Assembly (NCBI GenBank): GCA_018398805.1
Contig: JAGFBZ010000714.1
Coordinates: 248,001-312,000 of the forward strand
Direction of reading: 5' to 3'
Length of the DNA stretch: 64,000 bases
Source: Hirundichthys speculiger
Lineage: Eukaryota > Chordata > Actinopteri > Beloniformes > Exocoetidae
Positions 1 to 25,330 of this stretch are shown here, piece after piece. The notes under the pieces are model-generated. The model was not told where the DNA came from and did not search any database. It saw nothing but the letters and a program-made list of their open reading frames with translations. The stretch's first letter is position 1. Each line of letters opens with the position of its first letter. Position numbers and translations under genes: made by a program.

Positions 1-2490
1 AACTCTGTCACCAGTGAGTACACTTTCATGCAGTATGAACATCTCAGGTATGTTCATGCTGACGTTCTTGTCTGCTGAACGAAGGGATTAGTAAGAAGCC
101 AGTATCACTCCTGTCTGATTTGACCATGAATGCTGTTAAGTTTCAGTTACACACCTAAGTTCAAGCTATCTAAATTTATTCCAAAGTCGAAATGTTAGCA
201 AATACACACATTTATTCTACTGACAAGAGTCATGTAACAATTATCTAACATCTTGTTGGAGATGCAACTATCACAAGATGTTAAGCATGCAAAGAATCTA
301 TAAAAGATGTGTATGAAAATATTCATTGTTTTACTTCCTGGCAGAACAGATGAGTTGCTGTATTATGTACACGCCTGCTTACATAAATTCACTGATAGCA
401 GCAATAGATCTGTGCGTCCTGTATAAACTGATGGATGGATGGATGGATGGATGGATGGATGGATGGATGGATGGATGGATGGAATAGTTTCAGCTTCCAA
501 AAAAATGAGCTGTTTAAAAATGTACCTAAGCTGATACTGATTGGATATTTTTGGTATGTTTTTTAGTGTTATGTCAGGAATATGTTTTCCTGATGACCCA
601 GTTGAAATCATTGTAATTTTGATGCGTTAGTCTCCCTGCCTCCTTCATGTCACAGACAGTCTCTTGTAGGTGATATAAGGAGAAATCAAATTATCCTATT
701 CAAGCTGGTTGTGTTTTTAGTTGAAAGATATTTAAATCAAAATGGACTGCAGATGCGATGCAAAAACAAGGTAAAAATCTATGGCATGCCCTGGAGCATG
801 ATGTACAGTATTTTAAACCTCAGATGGATTCTGATACAATTTCACTTCAAAGAAACTGATGTGGTAGGAACCTGAGATAGAGACTCTTGCAGGTCCCACT
901 GCACCACTTCACCAGCCTTTATCAGCGCTACAAAAATCTCACAGCAATACACACTTAGTCCTTTAATCCCAACCCTGACAGCCTGTTTGCTCATATCTGC
1001 AAATTCATGACCTTGTCGTCACCTTTAGATTGTTATTTGTGTTTATGAAAGAATGTACTAGATGTCAAACTAATGCAAACAGACGGTTAGCCTAGCTTAG
1101 CACAAAGACAGGATAAAAAATACAGGAACAGGAACCTTTTTGTCATGTTAGTTTTGCCATGCTTATTAATGTGTTTGAGATGAGCCTTGTAAGTGTGCTT
1201 TATAAACGCTGAAATAGCCACTGGTTCTGAAATGTAAAGCTAGTTCATGACTGCCTTTAAGGACAGCACTGCTGAGAACCGCTGCTGGCTCTAAAATACC
1301 CCCGCCTCCATTTCTACATGAGCTTCTTTTACAGTATCTATATGGTTATAAAGCGCTTGTAACACACGGCTCATTTTCTTAAATTTGGGTCGTTCTCTCC
1401 CATGTTTCTTGTAATTGCGGTATAATTAAGCTGGTGCAGGCAAAATATTAAATTATTTGTTTGCATTCTTTCCCCTACAGAACGTAATTATTCTGGGCTT
1501 CCACAAGGTTTTCTGTAATTGAATTTAAGCTGTGTTCTGAGACCCTTTGGGAAAATGTATTGACTAAATAGCATCAATGCATAAATAGCATAAATAGGAG
1601 TGTCCAGTTACGTCAAAACTGAAACAGTACAAACCGCTTACTGTTTTAGTGCAAAAACATCAATGTTGGAATTTGAAAAATGCTCACTGGTTCAACCATA
1701 GTGTGGTCTGAGGCATAAATGTCCAAACCACAAAACCACTATAAATGCACACACATGGAAAGACCAATAGCTCAACTTTGGTATGTGTAGTTTTCTGTAA
1801 AATTATCGTTTTCAAGAAAAAAAAAAGGGGGAGGGGGGCAGTAAAGCAACAGAGTTAAGTGGACAGATTCTATGGGCTCATGTTCCAGTGGTGGGTCCAA
1901 AATTAATGAAGTTGTATCCAATTTTTTTATGCCTTGATCAGAAACATATTGGAGGAAGAGGCGCTCAGCCATGGGTCCCGCAGCAGCTGTTTGTGTGCTG
2001 TTTGCTTGTGTTTTGTTCATGTTCCCAGTGGTGTTCGCCAGCACAAAGCAGAAATGAAAGTGCTTTTCATAGCAAGAAGGTCTGAATGGTGATGTAATCC
2101 AAGCATTCAGTCTGTATGATCTCTGTGTCCAAAGAGCAACTCACAGTTTATGTCTGATTTTAACTTTGGTGTAGAGTCAGAGATTTAAAAAAAAAAAAAA
2201 GCCTGAAATATTTAAACTGGACTTAATTGTTTGGGAACATTTGGGTAAAGTAAGCATATGCCACTCCGATTTCCAATCTTCAGGAGTATTACCAGCACTT
2301 AACTACTTCCAAGGTATTGCTTTTTTTCTGTTCTTGCTAGCTTCTTTTATCTTACAGTAATGCACTCCACACAATTATGACATGAAAGCACAAAAATCTG
2401 TCTAACATTAACATCTCTCAGAGACACATAACAAACCAAAGAGAGTTTGAATTTGAATTCCATTTTGTTGCTTCTTTCCTTTGCTCCCAG
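1..2490. other. rbms1: rbms1 intron, no gene seen
   Basis: AT-rich non-coding sequence upstream of the first rbms1 exon in the window. It ends in a good acceptor (TTTGCTCCCAG at 2480-2490). It contains the ATGG tandem repeat at about 430-482 and short A or G runs near 1820 and 2188. I looked for the RRM1 first-half exon here and did not find it. Confidence 0.7.
430..482. repeat. (ATGG)n tetranucleotide microsatellite
   Basis: About 13 uninterrupted copies of the 4-bp unit ATGG/GGAT. The Ile-His-Pro-Ser repeat open on the reverse strand is only the translation of this microsatellite. Confidence 0.95.
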
Positions 2491-14017
<11,527 letters not shown>

Positions 14018-16350
14018 CACCCAGGTGCCCTTTGCTTTCTGAAGGCAAGCTCTTTGACATAAATGATAGCCTGTTGTTAATTTCAGGCAACTTTTGCTGC
14101 CACAGGGTAGTCAGGACACTTGTTGTGAGCAACTGCTTTGCAAATGAAACTGCTTCTAAAAGACTGCAATTAATAGCACTGTCTTTAAGACGTCTCCAAA
14201 TAATGAAAGAGAAAAAATGGAAAAAAAAAAAAATAGCCAGCTTTTGATGATTATTTCTGTTTGAGAATCTTGTGATAAAAGAGCTATCAAATGTCAAACA
14301 AAATAAATAAATAAATCAAGATAGATTACTTAGGAGGAGCTCAATAAAAGCTCAAAATCATTAATCTAATCAATGAGTTACTATGCTATAATTACCTGCG
14401 TGCTATAAACCTTCTATGTGCTTCTGTTTTCTGTCTGTGTTTTTTTTTCAGGCCACATTACTGCTCTGTGAGCCTGAGGGCACGTGGGAGGTTGCTGATT
14501 ATATCACAGCGATAACGGCCACCGCCTGCTCTGATTGGACCAGATACATGAACTTTGTTTGCACAGCCCCAACATTTGTAGTGAAAATTGAAGATAGAGT
14601 AAATGGACTCAAGCGGTTGGTTATTGCCAGAAAAAAAAAAAAAAAAAGGAAAAACTAGATTTATTTTGATAAAAAACAAACAAACATGCTCTTCCTTTTC
14701 TCTTTTTCAATGATTCTCAAACACTTGCCAGTGGACCCCCTCCCTTCCCCACAGACTACCACTATCACCACGCCATCATTTCCTCCCTCCTCATCTAAGT
14801 ATGATGTGACATGAAACTGCATGAGATTGAAATATTTTTCCCCCCTTGAAGTGTCCATGATTTTATGTTTTTTTTTTTCTTTTTATTTGTGGCTAGCAAA
14901 AACACTTTGCAGACCTTGTTTGCACTGAACTTTGAAGTTTCAGAATAACTTCATTTTGGTTTTCAAAGTTGCCACAGGATAGCTCACTAAATTCATTTAT
15001 GTTCAGCTGCACGCGACAGCTAACGCGGGTGGTCATTTCACAAAGAAATTAAGTAATTTACTATTGGAAACGGTGCCTTTCCTACATGACATCAAACATT
15101 CTCCAACATTTTTTCATCAAACTCAATCAGGTGTCATAATTCTATCAAAATTGATCAAATGTGTGTGTGAAATCATAGAGATTTCCATTAAGTGTTTCGC
15201 TATCTAGTAGTCTAGAAGCAATAAAGACAATGAGAGTTTCACGGCAATAGTGAAGAAAAAGAAAGGTGACAAACTCAGAGCAAGGTCATTCCTTATTTTC
15301 CTATTTCCTTTTTTTTTTAAAAAAACAACAAGACATTAAACAAGAGCTGTACTTTTATGGAACTACAAGTTTTACACCCAATGGGCATCTTTTGGGAGGG
15401 TTTGCTTTTCTCTTGTGGTCAGTTTGACCAGTTATCTACCTCATGGATTTGCTGGAGTCCACTGGTGCTTTGGGGTTTGCAGGTAAAGCCCCTTCTCACC
15501 AGGCTGGACAAAGCAGACCAGAAGCCACGCTGCGGAGCTGGCTAAACAGGACTTCTGCCGTTTGTTTCCCACATGCAGCTTTTTCTTCTCCTGTGGTCCA
15601 AAAAAAAAAAAAAGAAAAGAAAAAAAATACACATTGTTTTCTTTTTTTTTTTTTTTTGCTATTTTTTTTTATCTTTATCCGTCTTTGCTTCTGTTCTGGC
15701 ATTTCTTTTTCTCAACGGGATTTGCACTGTTCAGTTGTGATGCTCCATTTTAAAAACTTAAGAGCGTTTCTGAACAGTAGTTTCCTTTCTGCTTGAAACA
15801 AACAAGTTCCGACTACATGCATTGTCCTGCCGTCAACAGATGGTTTAACATGCTGTAACAAAATTGTGGTCACTACTAAACTATGTAAATGTGGAAGAAG
15901 TAACTCAAATTTGACTCGTGCAAGGGATACAACAATCATGTCTGAAATACAGCAATACTTCATTTTAAACAGATGGGTGTTGACATCAGATGACTAGAAT
16001 CTGTTAAAAGAGGTTTGTAAATTATACACATCGAGGGCCAAAAGTGAAAAGCAAGCAAGTTTGATTTTACTTTGCTGTTTTCTTTTTTTTAATGATTCAC
16101 TACATCACTATGAAACAAGGGAAATGGTCAATGACCACTGAAAAATACAGCCAGGCCTTTACTGAGTGTGTATCTGTCATATTCTTAACATCTGTTGCTG
16201 AAAAAAATCAATCTAGAAATTAAAGAACAAATATGATTTTCCCCATTATTTTCTCCTGTCACCTTCTGATTCTCAAACAATCCTCTCCTTGCTCTCTCCT
16301 TTGAAAACATTGGAATAAAAAAAACTGAATAAAATGCTCTTCTTTTTCTC
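14018..16350 (+). other. rbms1: Probable rbms1 3'UTR
   Basis: After the stop at 14015-14017 the sequence has no further RBMS coding blocks. Two closely spaced AATAAA signals (16314-16319 and 16328-16333) precede a T/G-rich stretch and plausibly end the transcript; another AATAAA run lies near 14302. A strong acceptor ends at 14451 (long pyrimidine tract then CAG), and the segment after it (about 14452-14690) is more complex than its surroundings. An intron ending there, beginning at or just after the stop codon, is therefore possible. The facing A and T runs at 15600-15672 are low-complexity. Confidence 0.6.
16314..16333 (+). terminator. rbms1: Candidate rbms1 polyadenylation signals
   Basis: Two AATAAA hexamers 14 bp apart (16314-16319, 16328-16333), followed by T-rich and TTGCG/TTTTC sequence. 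They sit about 2.3 kb after the rbms1 stop, consistent with the long 3'UTR usual for RBMS genes. No transcript evidence is available here. Confidence 0.5.
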
Positions 16351-17423
16351 AACTATGACTTCAGTTGCGTTTTTTCTTCGCCTCAGCATTTTCTTGACAT
16401 TGTACAGTTTAAAGATAAAGGGGTATTTTCCTATTTAATCCATCTCTAGATAAATATACTAATGATTCGTTGTCAGCACTGTTATCCCTAAAACATGTAA
16501 CCCAAACATGTTGGGTTGCATAAATTGCAAATAAAAGACAGAAAGCGATCATTCACATTTCATTTAAACCTATATTATATATTTTTACTCAATCAAGTGC
16601 TGAGAATTCGTTTTTAAGATTGAAGCAGGAAATAAAGGACAAGAAAGGTTGTGCTTTAAAAAGAAAGAACAATTAATCTACAGGTCAGCAATATGACTGG
16701 GTCATGCTGGTGTAGACTCCCAGTCATCCAAGCCATAGGTAACTTCAAGGTTTGAATCAAGGCAACTGGGCTTTTTTTTCTATGTTCTTGAAGACATGTC
16801 GTCAATCTTGAGGACATTATTTTTCAAATCAAGGCTTTGACAAAGCCTTCCAGTATGGAGGTATTTTAATGTAAAATGCAAGAACAACTTGTGCACGTGT
16901 AAAAGCCCCCTTAGCGTTGAATGCTAAATTGTATCTTACAACCATTCAGGTTTGATGTTGTCGTCCAGACAATGTGCTTTTCAAAGAGCACCTTGCTGGT
17001 TTGTGCACAACTAAATATCTTGTTTGTTAAAACAGTGGGTGTAAAACAAGCCTCCCTGGAGTTAAACCTTTTTCATCCACTGAAAACATTTAAAGCATCA
17101 TGAAGGCTTCGAATTGCTGAACTTCTGGAATCCACAAGCGAAGTGGAAATATTTTTCCACAAGTGGAAAATATTTGATCATAAACAGTAGTTAGTCTCTT
17201 CAGTTCCCAAACGCTGAGAATGTTGCGCAAAAAAAAAGTAATGCAAGTTAGTGCTAAATATAACCCCATTCCAACCCAACCATCAAATTCCCTAATTTGA
17301 CATCTGATATATTGTCTTTGTACTGTTTTCGTATAAATAATGGGATTGGACAAAACACAAATTACTGAATTTGGAATTTAAATGACATTTTACACACCAC
17401 AGACAAGTTCTTTTGGAAATTTC

Positions 17424-17588
<165 letters not shown>

Positions 17589-17693
17589 TTTAAGTTTGGA
17601 GATTCTGAATTTCTCTCTGTGATCCTCTTAAAGCAGATATACAACAAGAGGACAACAACATGCCAACAAAATTTGAGAATGTATTGATTTCCT

Positions 17694-17712
17694 GGCAGCA
17701 GAGGGCGCTGTG
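17694..17712 (+). promoter_or_regulatory. CTCF-like motif
   Basis: GGCAGCAGAGGGCGCTGTG fits the vertebrate CTCF core (roughly CCASYAGRKGGCRS) at nearly every position. It lies in the rbms1-itgb6 intergenic region. A second match occurs at 41510-41524 in the same orientation, on the other side of itgb6. Motif match only; binding is not shown. Confidence 0.45.
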
Positions 17713-18215
17713 ACTTAATGAGCCCAATATATTTAATACCAGAATTAATATTCAGTCAAGTAGTATCATTGGCATGACTGTGCCTGATCTTATGTATGCA
17801 GCTTATGATGGATCAGTTGAGCAACATGTGTTGCATGTGTGCTCATGCCCTATTCATTTCCTGCACTATTTCAGGCACACAGCCTTTGTAGTTTCACTCT
17901 TATACCGGATCTCCTTCTTAAGCTCGGACTTAGCACAGCTGATCCCAGAGACACCAAGGCACCATGCCCCCATCCCTTACCACTGAAAGGGTTTAAACCC
18001 TCCAGGGTGCAAGATTAGCTATCACACTCTCTTCCAAACACTGCTCATCTCATCTCAACACTAGGAATATACATACATGTGCCATGTAGCTCAAGCAACC
18101 ACTGATGTCAATCAAATTCCTATTGAAAGGGCATCAAACCTTTGTAGATAAGACACATAAAAGTAGACTTTCTTTCCTGTCCTACAGTATTTGTCTTTCT
18201 GTTAATTCTCCACAG

Positions 18216-18256
18216 CTGAGGAGACACATGGCACAGATCCCCCGAGAAAGACCAAG
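18216..18256 (+). other. Exon-like segment, gene unknown
   Basis: A 41-bp stretch between an acceptor (TTAATTCTCCACAG) and a donor (CCAAG|GTCAGA). In one frame it encodes EETHGTDPPRKTK with two leading bases. Its end phase (0) matches the start of the segment at 21917, and the two would read on as PPRKTKLMTRNERLRLDSML. I do not recognise the product. It may be a chance open frame. Confidence 0.25.
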
Positions 18257-20257
18257 GTCAGAGGCGGGGCACAGACGTTAAGAGGAGAGGCGGCAGTATC
18301 CGATATCATTCATTTACTGTGATATACTTCAGCAATCCAACATATGGGATGCATCCGGGGTGGTACAAACTATGTTATAGTGTCTATAATTTCCAAATGA
18401 GCATAAAGTGTGTTTAAAAACACACTTGAAATGGACATGGACTTAATTTACAGTATAACCATTAATATATTTTCTTTATCTTGGAAATACTTCTAAAAAA
18501 TGATTTCTTAGTACAGTATCTTCAATCAAAAAAATCAATTTTACAGTCATTTTAGAATTCTTTGCAATTAAGAAGCTACAAGTTATAATATAACTAGCAC
18601 ACACACATCTATATATCTCTATATATCAATATATATCTCTCTCTACACACACACACACTCAAATATATATATATATATATAGATATATATATATATGATA
18701 TATATATGGGGGGTCTTGTTTACGTCCATAATGGCAATAAAAAACGTTCCAGTTTATAGCTGAACTTCTAAAACTTTTAAACTCTCCTTGTAAGAGCCTC
18801 TTGTTATCGTTAAGCATAATGTGGGAGTGTTGTGCATTTACGAGGTAGAATGCAAATAGTATGGTGGATGAAGAGTACAAACTTAAAAAAAAAATAAAAT
18901 AAGAAAAGATCTTAAAAGGCTGAATGTTTTAACAGAGGATTTTTGTTCTGACAACAAATATGTAATAAAATCATTAACATATTCAAAGAAAAAAACATTC
19001 TTAAGAAAAAGGCTGTGGAGAGATGTATTTCTTTCACATCAGTGCCTAGTACAATGATACGACTCAAGTTATCTGGAGAATTGCAGATAATGTTTCAAGC
19101 CTAAGCTGGACACCCATGATCTCAAACCCCCTGTACAGAGAACGTGTGAGGAACCATCATTCATAAACAGCTGATATAAGCATGTGGATAAGGGATTGCC
19201 TTTTGAAATCTTTGTCAAGCACTAGAATATGGATCGACATTCACAAATGCCACCTTGAGACTTCAATGTGCAAGAAGAAGCCTCAGTTACAATGATCCAG
19301 AGGTTGCAACAGTGTCTCTGGGCTCAGAGGTATCTGGGATGGACCATCACACACTGGAAATTTATAATGTGGTTAGACACATCGGTATTCCAAAACAGAC
19401 TCACTTACGTACTAAACTATTAATAAAGTGTTACATCCAATTTTTATCAATAACAAGTCCAAAAGCCAGACTCTGTGGTGGTATGGTGTTGTATCAGTGC
19501 CTTTGACAAAAGGTTATTGCCATTTATAACATTGAGATTTTAGAGTAACATATGCTGCCACTTCTTTTCCTGAGATATCAGTGAATTTATTCAACAAGAC
19601 AATGCAAAACCACATTCTGCATTTATTACAGAGGCATAGCTGTGGGAGAAGACGGTACAGCCACCGAACTGACCTGTCTGCAGCTCTTACCTGGTTCCAA
19701 AGGAGAATGTGTGGAGGATTAGAAAAGAAAAATTTAAGCAATGATAACACCGTACTGTCGCACACCTTAAGAAGTCTTTACAGGAAGAATGGCACAAAAA
19801 TAACACCTAAAACACTTCAGTGTCTGATATTCTCAATCTCCAAAAGTCTTGTGAGAAAGAAAGGAAAGCTTTACAGTCCCAAAATGTTTTTGTTCAATAA
19901 GTGTTGCTGGCCTGAATAGAAAAATGGATGTATCTTAATAACCGAAATGAAGGTGATGGGAAAAAAACAGAAACTATCTTGGGTACATGTTTTCTGCAAA
20001 GCAATGGAAATCAATTAAATGGAAGAATCACTGCATTTTTGTTTCTTTTCAGTTTCATTTTTCAATACTGCCTCAAGTTCTGTAATTTGCGTAAAAATAG
20101 GTTAAAGCTAAATCAGTACAGTTATTTTTTTTAAGGCATGTTTATACGCCACTGGAAGGACCCTACAGTTCAATACCATTGTGGTGATATAAATTTAAAA
20201 TACAAATATGCCTCACACTGTCAGTGAGGCACCTCATATGAAAGCTCAAAGAGAGTT

Positions 20258-20290
20258 GGTTTTTTGTTTGTTTGTTTGTTTGTTTGTTTT
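20258..20290. repeat. (GTTT)n microsatellite
   Basis: About seven GTTT units flanked by T runs. It is intergenic. A shorter (TTTC)n run follows at about 20741-20759. Confidence 0.9.
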
Positions 20291-21916
20291 TTCAAACTGA
20301 ACACAAAACTGAAATGAAGCTGTGACATTTAAAAGGAAAAGTTCCCACTTGTAAAGTGGAAATTCTTGGCTTTCCAACTATAGTCTAATAACTTTTTTCA
20401 AACAACTGTATGATAAAGGTCAAACCACTGTTATTAAACAAACCAAAAAGGCAGCATTTGTTGTAACTTCCCACATAGTTTCTGTTATTTTCCCATTAGA
20501 TGCAGTTCCTCATCCTTGGTCACCCAATACTCAACAAATAAAATGGCTACTGCAACATACAGCTACATTAAATCAGCAACGTCCAACATTTGTATCCTTT
20601 TCAGGTACACTCTGCACTCACAAAAAGTGCTTGTCATCCCAATTCGTGAAATGAAGGATGTGAAATGTGACAAATTCAATTTTTTTGTTAAGATGAAAAG
20701 CTGTGTATATTCACAAAGCTGGCAAAGGCAGGTCTGATTCTTTCTTTCTTTCTTTCTTTAAACCATACGAGCTGGATGTTTCTGCAGAATGCATAGCTTG
20801 ATCTATCAGTTTTGGCCAACACTAGAAAGTGTCTGTTATCTTGCAAAAGTTCATGCGGACATTTATGGTCTCCAGATGGTGAATACTAGAGATGTTGGTG
20901 AAAAGCTGTTTTTACCTGCTGCACCACCCTGGCGCTAATGTTTCTGAAAGACTGAAATATCTTGACATCCGTTACATGGCTCACTTTGAAGATTGGTTCA
21001 CACATTCATGGCTGCTAAATGATAAATTGCAATGACTGTTACCAAAGAGCCTCTGCCTTGTGTTCAGAGCAGGTTAGAAAATGTTTCTAAACCACTGGCC
21101 TTGGTAAGACGTACACCTGCTGATTATCAATAGTCTCAGTGTGTTAACGTGCGTTCAGCTCAACAGTACCTGATTCTTTACATCTGAACAAAGCCTCTCA
21201 CGCAATAGAGCTGTTTGTTATAAGTTATATTGGCCTCTGGGTCTCACACAATGACATGGAGACAATCTAATCTTTTATTCTTTTATAGTGTGGAGCCTGT
21301 GATTTTTTTTTTTTTTTTGCTCCACTCTCATGTGTATGTGTACACCTGCATTTTTGTCATACCGCTGTACGAAGGAGGCAGTAATGCAGAGCTGGCACTC
21401 CTCTAGGGTTCCTCGTCTTTACTGCAGGAAGTAAATGAGCTTGAACAAACAGAAGCACATTCATGTAAAAAGTCTGGACTCATCACAAACAGTCTGGACT
21501 GAGACAGGGATGTTGTGGGGCACCCTCTAGGGTGCAATGCTAGCACATCAGTCAGGTCATATTTTAATAAAGAAGCTGCTGCGGAGGTCTCACAGCCAGC
21601 AGTTGCTACTGTCACTCATTATCACTACAGCCTCCTTCTCCACACACACTTATGGGCAAGCTGGAGCTCGTACAAACTCCCACACATGACCCCTGCGTGC
21701 ATGCACACCCACTCACCCACTTTAACATGCACACACACAGACACACACACACAAAAGTACATATGAGTCAGGGAGCATGGGCAGCGGGGTCATCCCAGCG
21801 CCATGCTTCATAAAGGGCGCCGTTACAATAGGTTTACTGTTACTCTGAAGAAAGCAGGGACACAATGGCACTGAATGTGTCGGCCTGATGTTTCTCCTTT
21901 TATTTCCATTTTTCAG

Positions 21917-21977
21917 TTGATGACCAGGAACGAAAGACTGAGACTGGACAGCATGTTATCAGCGGACGGCCCTGAAG
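21917..21977 (+). other. Exon-like segment, gene unknown (possible alternative 5' exon near itgb6)
   Basis: A 61-bp stretch with a strong acceptor (TTTCCATTTTTCAG) and a consensus donor (GAAG|GTGAGT). The frame open throughout reads LMTRNERLRLDSMLSADGPE plus one base. That end phase equals the phase at which itgb6 exon 2 (25978) begins, so joining to itgb6 is formally possible but would give a product without a signal peptide. A non-coding or unrelated transcript is equally possible. Confidence 0.3.
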
Positions 21978-23094
21978 GTGAGTCCTACATTGGAAAGTTA
22001 ATGTACACCTCTATTTCTGCATCGTTAAACTTTAAAGAGTTTAAAGTTTAAAGTGATGTCATAGTATGCTTAATGAAACATTATCAGATTTATTAGTGAA
22101 ACTGCAGAATGCCCAGAAATGGGCTGAAAGGCAAAAGATTTTTAACGTTCACAAAGTGAGTGTAACAGAGCAAGGTGCAAATGTGTCACCTCATGACACC
22201 TTAGGCATCGAGCGCATTTGTTTAAATGAGACGTTGCAAAAAATCTTGCATGATTGCATCATGTTGGTCTTTTTTTTTATGAGTTATTCAAACATACTGT
22301 AGGCAATGACAGGAGATGTGAGGAGGAGAGAGGAATGAAGAGAAGCAAACCAGGCAGGCTGACAGACAGGTAATGAGGGCAATTAAACTAAAGAAGGCAT
22401 ACATTTAAAAAAAAAAAACACACATACACACAGATGCATACTGAGGCCTCTGAGAAAGATGATTAAAAATACAAGGAGCTGTGCATGGAGAAGTGTTAGT
22501 GAGGAGTAGGAAAAGAGAGGCGAGAGAGGAACTGCTGTAAGAGGAGTGGAGGTGGAGTTTTAGTCAGGCTGACAGATGGGACTCACCCAGATTCGGAGGG
22601 GCGTGGTGCTAAATTGTGAGATTCCACTGAGTTGGGGCAAGCAGTGATACTTGCGCTGCAGCTGTCAATGGCTCCTATGCAGCTCCACACCCTCTGACCC
22701 CTTAAATTACACACACACACACAAACACACATACACACACACTCACAGCCATATTTCGTATCCTGCTGAGAGACCTGCAAAGTTGTTTTTGTCATGAGTT
22801 AATCAACAGCTGAAAAATTCTTGGGACAATAACAATGATTCATGTTCAAGTTAAATATTAACACATCATCCGTTATGATGTATTAGCAATAGCTTCGAGG
22901 CTATATTTGCTCAAGGTGTGGTTTGTCTGTATTTAACAGTACTATCGAGGAGGTTGAATGAATAAACACTTATATTAGAGTGTAGCTTACTTAAAGTCCT
23001 TATGCATCAATTTGGTCATCTAGTGAGGGTATAAAATATGTGTTACAGTGGTAATGTGGGTACAACAAAAAAAACAACTAAAACCACAGCGGGT

Positions 23095-23575
23095 AAGCAA
23101 ACTTTTATTTGTAGAAGCACAAGGTGCTTTACATGAATTAATTAGAATATGAACTAGAAAAGCACTCTGAGACCTCCCCCAAGCACAACAGTGCTCCCAT
23201 ATAGCGATTTACAGATTGCGATAAAATCGGCATTCTGGATCAGATCCTTTGAAAGCCTTTGAAATTTGATAGAGGTTCCCATTGTCAATCCCTGAGTGAA
23301 ATTTCATGAGTTGTGGGCAATAATTAACGGAGATATTGAGAAACAAAATTTTCGGCCCCATTGACCGCAGTGTTATCAAAAATTTGAAAGTGATCCAGAA
23401 TCCAGGATTTCTTCCGGATCACACCCAAAATGAAATCAGTTCTTCCTTTTCACATTTCTGACAACTCCTGAAAATTTCATCAAAATCCATCCATAACTTT
23501 TTTAGTTATCTTGTACACAGACAGACAGATAAACGCCAGCAAAAACATAACCTCCTTGGCGAAGGTAATTAACAA
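23095..23575. mobile_element. RTE-clade LINE (or RTE-derived SINE) 3' end
   Basis: The stretch ends with AAATTTCATCAAAATCCATC, TAGTTATCTTGTACACAGAC, a short ACAG run, then AAACATAACCTCCTTGGCGA and AGGTAATTA. This is the recognisable 3' tail of RTE-type retrotransposons, whose consensus ends near CCTCCTTGGCGGAGGTAAT. The preceding sequence (CTGAGTGAAATTTCATGAG and similar) fits the degenerate 3' ORF/UTR. No intact reverse transcriptase is present. Confidence 0.7.
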
Positions 23576-24299
23576 ACTGTCACGTTAAAAGAGAAGAAAC
23601 AGAGTAATATATACATATCATGTAAAAGTTTATATGACAGATAGATGCATTGTCTGTTTGCCAGACTCGCACCAGTAATGCACACACGCACACATTTCAA
23701 GCTATAAATACCGATTATGTCTTTTTACAGCTTTTTTTGTCTACTTATTCTGTTTGTATTCTATGTAAGGTTTATCTCTCTAATATAGGATGACTTTGGT
23801 GCAAGACCTTGTTCACTTTTATATTACCAGAATATTTCATAAACTTTCATAAACTTCAAAAACCAAAATACAGAATGTCAAGATGCTCTTAAGGGAAAAT
23901 TATTCTCTCATCAGAAATTCAATGCTGAAGGGAAGTGAGATCATTATGAAAAAAAAGAAAAAAAAGAAAGAAAAAAAAAAAAAAAGAAAACTCACCTAAG
24001 CCTATGTCATTTCCTTTTGCACCACTTTCAATCATTTAAGAAAAGGGCCTCTAGAACTTAAACTTCTCTAAATGAAGTTTCTGAGCTAATTTGAGAGTAA
24101 ATGACCCCTTTGTGGACTGTGTAAGAAGCCACTGCAGATCTATAACAACACAAGGAGCTATAACTGCTCGGCTTTTTATGAAGGGTCGTGGTCAGCAGAA
24201 ATAACAGAAAAACCTGAAATGGAAATGATTTGTAGCAGAGTGAAAACAAAAACTATCCCTCCTATAAAGTACAGTACTTTACACTAGGTACCCCTAGTT

Positions 24300-24480
24300 C
24301 AGGGGTCAGCAACCTTTACTATCAAAAGAGACATTTTTATGCCCCTCTCCCCTTAATAAAATTCATCTGGAGCCGCAAAACCTATTTGACCCTTAAAATG
24401 AAGATAACGCAGTTTTTAAAGTTTTTAATGCAAGGAGAGATCATACGAGATACTAATTACTACCATTTTTTGTCATCTAC
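24300..24480. mobile_element. hAT (Charlie-like) end fragment
   Basis: The sequence CAGGGGTCAGCAACCTTTAC followed by TATCAAAAGAGACATTTTTA and GGAGCCGCAAAACC is the standard 5' end of hAT-Charlie elements (CAGGGGTCGGCAACC type). No matching right end (GGTTGC-CCCCTG) was found before 24720, so it is truncated. Confidence 0.65.
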
Positions 24481-25330
24481 TGTAAAAGAACTAAAGTTTG
24501 TTGCTTTTTTGAAAATTATAGAACAACAAAAAGAAAACTGTTGACATTTTATTGCTGTTTTTACCTGCTATAACAAAGGAAAAGCTCAAACGATATTGCT
24601 ATATTTGGGTGCTGTTGCACTGTATATGTTTGGGAGCGGAACCAAGACAAATTCTTATCAACTTGCTGACATGGCAGTAAATCTATTGAATAAATCTATT
24701 GAATCTTGAATCTTTTTAAAGAAGAGAAAAAACACTGGCATATGTAGACCTACTTTGAAATAAAACAAAGTCATCCACTGGATTCACATTGGTCCCATGT
24801 GAACTTCCCACTTGGGTTGGTTTATATGGTTGGCTTAAGTGGGGCCCAGTTAAGGCACCCATTTTGGGCCCAGGCCCATTCATCAGCCATTTACATGGAG
24901 AACAGGTACACGGAACCATGGAACCCATTTTCAGCCCGCTTTCATGTGTATGGGCTGTGTATGAGTTTTTCTATGGCCAATGGCAATTATTTGAAGTGCC
25001 AGTAGTCAGCCAACTGATTAATCAATGCGCCTTTAATATCATCACTGTATTTTCTGTTTCTAACCTAATCAAAATACTGAAAAATAAATATGGTTCGTCA
25101 TTTAAACTTTGATAAAACAACAAGACTATGAGTGCCTTAGAAGGGCTTACACAGACAGACTCACGTTGCATCTAGTGACAACTGAATAGTCACTGATTAA
25201 AATTCCCCTGTGGTCTATTGTAATCTTAATACTTTGAACAAGGCCAAAGGTCGCAATTTTTTTTTTTTTTTTTAAAACAAGAAGCTGGTGAAAGAATGAG
25301 CCATCAGTAAACATAAATTGTCTGATGTGT
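24481..25330. other. Intergenic stretch before itgb6, no gene seen
   Basis: AT-rich sequence. Positions 24785-24960 carry a GGCCCA-rich block (GGGGCCCAGTTAAGGC, TTTTGGGCCCAGGCCC) that looks like a dispersed repeat, which I cannot classify. A T run lies at 25258-25273. Confidence 0.5.

Noticed and set aside
14416..14658. Open frame starting MCFCFLSVFFF, ending in a lysine run
   Set aside because: The first part is the pyrimidine tract of an acceptor and the end is an A run. It is listed only as a possible rbms1 alternative end, not as a separate gene.
22311..22371. Possible further exon (AG before GAGATGTGAGG, donor CAG|GTAATG)
   Set aside because: The sequence is purine-rich and low in complexity, and the acceptor lacks a pyrimidine tract.
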